Shown here: one piece after another, positions 43,420 through 44,961 of the stretch
Position numbering within the stretch: the stretch's first letter is position 1
Layout of the letters: every line of letters begins with the position of its first letter
From: Mariniblastus sp.
GTDB taxonomy: Bacteria; Planctomycetota; Planctomycetia; Pirellulales; Pirellulaceae
Length of the DNA stretch: 44,961 bases
Reading direction: 5' to 3'
Assembly: GCA_011523945.1 (NCBI GenBank)
Contig: WTFU01000002.1
Location: 1-44,961, forward strand
Program-made: the position numbers and the translations under genes
Notes under the pieces: model-generated
The model's database searches: none
Told to the model about the DNA's origin: nothing
Seen by the model: only the letters and a program-made list of their open reading frames with translations

Positions 43420-44295
43420 ATGATTCCGATCGAAATCGCAAAACAAATCAAGCGAATCCAAATCCGCACCAACCACCGAGTGGATGGCATGTTGGCTGGC
43501 GAATACCTGTCTGCATTCAAAGGCCGCGGAATCGAATTTGAAGAAGTGCGGCCTTACCAACCCGGAGACGATGTCCGGACAATTGACTGGAATGTCACCG
43601 CGAGGCAAGGAGAGCCGTTCGTTAAATTGTTCCGTGAGGAACGTGAGCTCACCGTCATGCAACTGGTCGATGTTAGTGCCTCACAGAGTCCCGGTTTTCA
43701 CCACCAAACCAAACGCGACTTAGTCGCAGAACTTAGTTCAACGCTCGCATTTTCAGCCATAAAAAACAACGACAAAACAGGACTGATCATGTTCACAGAC
43801 GGCATTGAGAAGTTTGTTCCTCCCAAAAAAGGATCGCGACACGTCCTTCGTTGCATTCGCGAACTCCTCCATTGCCAACCCATGGGACAGGGCACAAATA
43901 TTGAACATGCACTGAACCATCTAAACCGCACGGTGAAACGTAGAGCAGTAACGTTCGTTATCAGCGACTTCCTCGACCAAAACTTTGAAAAAGCACTGCG
44001 AATTGCCGGTAAACGACATGACATCATCCCAATTATCGTTAGCGACCACCGTGAATTTGAAATGCCTAACATTGGCCTGGTCAACTTAAGAGACAGTGAA
44101 ACTGGGGAGAGCGTTTGTTTCGACACCAGCAGTCGCCGGCAACGAGAGCAGTATAAAACTCGGGCACTCCAACAAAAGGCTACGCGAGACCAAATTTTCC
44201 AACGATTAAAAATGGAACCACTTCATATTTTCACCGGCGAAAATTATATCGATCCGCTTCGTGATTACTTTCACCGCCGAGGACTAAAACGATGA
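43420..44295 (+). CDS. DUF58 / von Willebrand A-like protein
   Basis: This 291-residue protein begins with the DUF58 core (GRGIEFEEVRPYQPGDDVRTIDWN at about 38-61). The segment MQLVDVSASQ at about 84-93 is a MIDAS-type metal site, and FVISDFLDQNFEKAL is near 185. It has no membrane segment, as expected for the cytoplasmic class that is the target of MoxR. Its stop overlaps the next start by 4 nt (ATGA). Confidence 0.92.
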   Translation: MIPIEIAKQIKRIQIRTNHRVDGMLAGEYLSAFKGRGIEFEEVRPYQPGDDVRTIDWNVTARQGEPFVKLFREERELTVMQLVDVSASQSPGFHHQTKRDLVAELSSTLAFSAIKNNDKTGLIMFTDGIEKFVPPKKGSRHVLRCIRELLHCQPMGQGTNIEHALNHLNRTVKRRAVTFVISDFLDQNFEKALRIAGKRHDIIPIIVSDHREFEMPNIGLVNLRDSETGESVCFDTSSRRQREQYKTRALQQKATRDQIFQRLKMEPLHIFTGENYIDPLRDYFHRRGLKR

Positions 44296-44961
44296 GACTC
44301 TTCTCCCAATACTCGACAGTAATCATAAGAATGAACCGAGGTATCCACCCGCTGATTGGATTAAGCCTTCTGGTGTTTTGCCAGATTGGACTTGCCAATG
44401 GAAACAACACGGATTCTGTTGATTCACCCGTCCAAATCCAACTTGAATTAAGCGACACACAAACGCACGTGGCCGAACCAATTGAGTTGGTCATTACCAT
44501 CACGGCTCCGACGGGCATTGACGTAAGCCTACCTCCCCTCGAAGGAAGCCTCGGACCTTTCGAGGTAGTCGGACATCGTGACATCAACAACATCCCCCTC
44601 CCGGACAGTCGTCGTTGGCGAAGGGAAATACGATTAGAGAGCTTAACTCCCGGAGAACTGGAAATTCCTGCGATCGAAATTGGATACGTCGATCGTCGAA
44701 AAGAATCGCCGACCGCGGGAATTGCATCTACGCCTCCCAAATTAGTCTCCGTTATCAGCAATTTTGAATCACCGACTAAGCCACAGCAATTCCGTGACAT
44801 TCAATCCGTCGTATTCATCCCAGAAACTAAACCTGCAAGCAAACTCCTGCCCGCCGCAATCACATTTGCAGCCGCACTGCTGCTTGCCCTCGGGTTTACT
44901 GCTGTGGTATTCGTTAAACGAAATAAGCAAATTAACTCAAGGCAACAGATCCTTAATCGCC
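44292..44961 (+). CDS. BatD-like membrane protein (3' truncated by the window)
   Basis: The frame runs open from the ATG at 44292 to the end of the window, giving 223 residues. A signal peptide (HPLIGLSLLVFCQIGLANG) is followed by a beta-rich extracytoplasmic domain (VQIQLELSDTQTHVAEPIELVITI and SLTPGELEIPAIEIGY), a membrane helix (AAITFAAALLLALGFTAVVF) near 190-210, and a basic cytoplasmic start. The position after MoxR and DUF58, with an ATGA overlap, points to BatD of the aerotolerance (Bat) operon. ATG 44331 would give a tidier signal peptide and is an alternative start. The remaining Bat genes should lie just outside the window. Confidence 0.75.
   Translation, partial: MRLFSQYSTVIIRMNRGIHPLIGLSLLVFCQIGLANGNNTDSVDSPVQIQLELSDTQTHVAEPIELVITITAPTGIDVSLPPLEGSLGPFEVVGHRDINNIPLPDSRRWRREIRLESLTPGELEIPAIEIGYVDRRKESPTAGIASTPPKLVSVISNFESPTKPQQFRDIQSVVFIPETKPASKLLPAAITFAAALLLALGFTAVVFVKRNKQINSRQQILNR

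Noticed and set aside
44231..44800. A 189-codon minus-strand frame at the window end
   Set aside because: Antisense to the BatD-like frame, which has a signal peptide, membrane helix and operon context.

Overview
The window looks like chromosomal DNA from a planctomycete, most likely a Pirellulaceae-type marine relative of Rhodopirellula or Mariniblastus. The basis is gene content. There are two copies of the planctomycete pair 'DUF1549/DUF1553 cytochrome + Tat-exported DUF1501 protein', a Tat-exported Gfo/Idh/MocA oxidoreductase, a DUF6807 (PmoA-like) protein, a Cys-type sulfatase, a PEP-CTERM protein and a fused E1 alpha/beta dehydrogenase. Few genes have a Shine-Dalgarno site, and intergenic gaps are long. 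I saw no rRNA, tRNA, CRISPR array, prophage or insertion sequence. The genus is inferred, not proven.

Layout. 1-2221 (+): the end of an HtrA-like PDZ protease, a secreted SnoaL/DUF4440-type protein and a small Pro/Tyr-rich secreted protein, with two clear intrinsic terminators. 2313-16096 (all -): read in transcription order, a Gfo/Idh/MocA oxidoreductase, a di-CxxCH cytochrome and a DUF1501 protein, then a CoA-transferase (two subunits) with a thiolase. A SPFH/GYF_2 protein and a zinc-ribbon membrane protein follow (a YdjI/YdjG-like membrane pair), and finally a variant KamA-type radical SAM aminomutase next to a HemL-like class III aminotransferase. 16324-17562 (+): a DinB-like protein and a protein of unknown family. 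17619-20712 (-): an M1 peptidase overlapping a DUF6702 protein. 21643-22218 (+): a secreted protein made of repeated double-cysteine units, with its own promoter and terminator. 22358-27457: an aldo/keto reductase (+) convergent with an ABC ATPase, a Kv-like channel with a zinc-ribbon tail, and an M28 peptidase (all -). 28185-31337 (+): a fused 2-oxoacid dehydrogenase E1 and its E2. 31396-36883 (-): the second cytochrome/DUF1501 set with DUF6807, divergent from a sulfatase at 37121. 39150-44961 (+): a PEP-CTERM protein, a small K+ channel, an AI-2E family transporter, and the start of a MoxR-DUF58-BatD operon cut by the window end.

How it fits together. The two cytochrome/DUF1501 sets, the sulfatase, DUF6807 and Gfo/Idh/MocA suggest a periplasmic system for breaking down complex, partly sulfated glycans. 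The E1/E2 genes and the CoA-transferase/thiolase genes feed acyl-CoA metabolism. The most unusual items are the double-cysteine repeat protein, the aminomutase/aminotransferase pair, an E2 with Asn in place of the catalytic Asp, and a K+ channel ending in a zinc ribbon. Functional statements come from motifs read by eye and from family knowledge; no database search was run.
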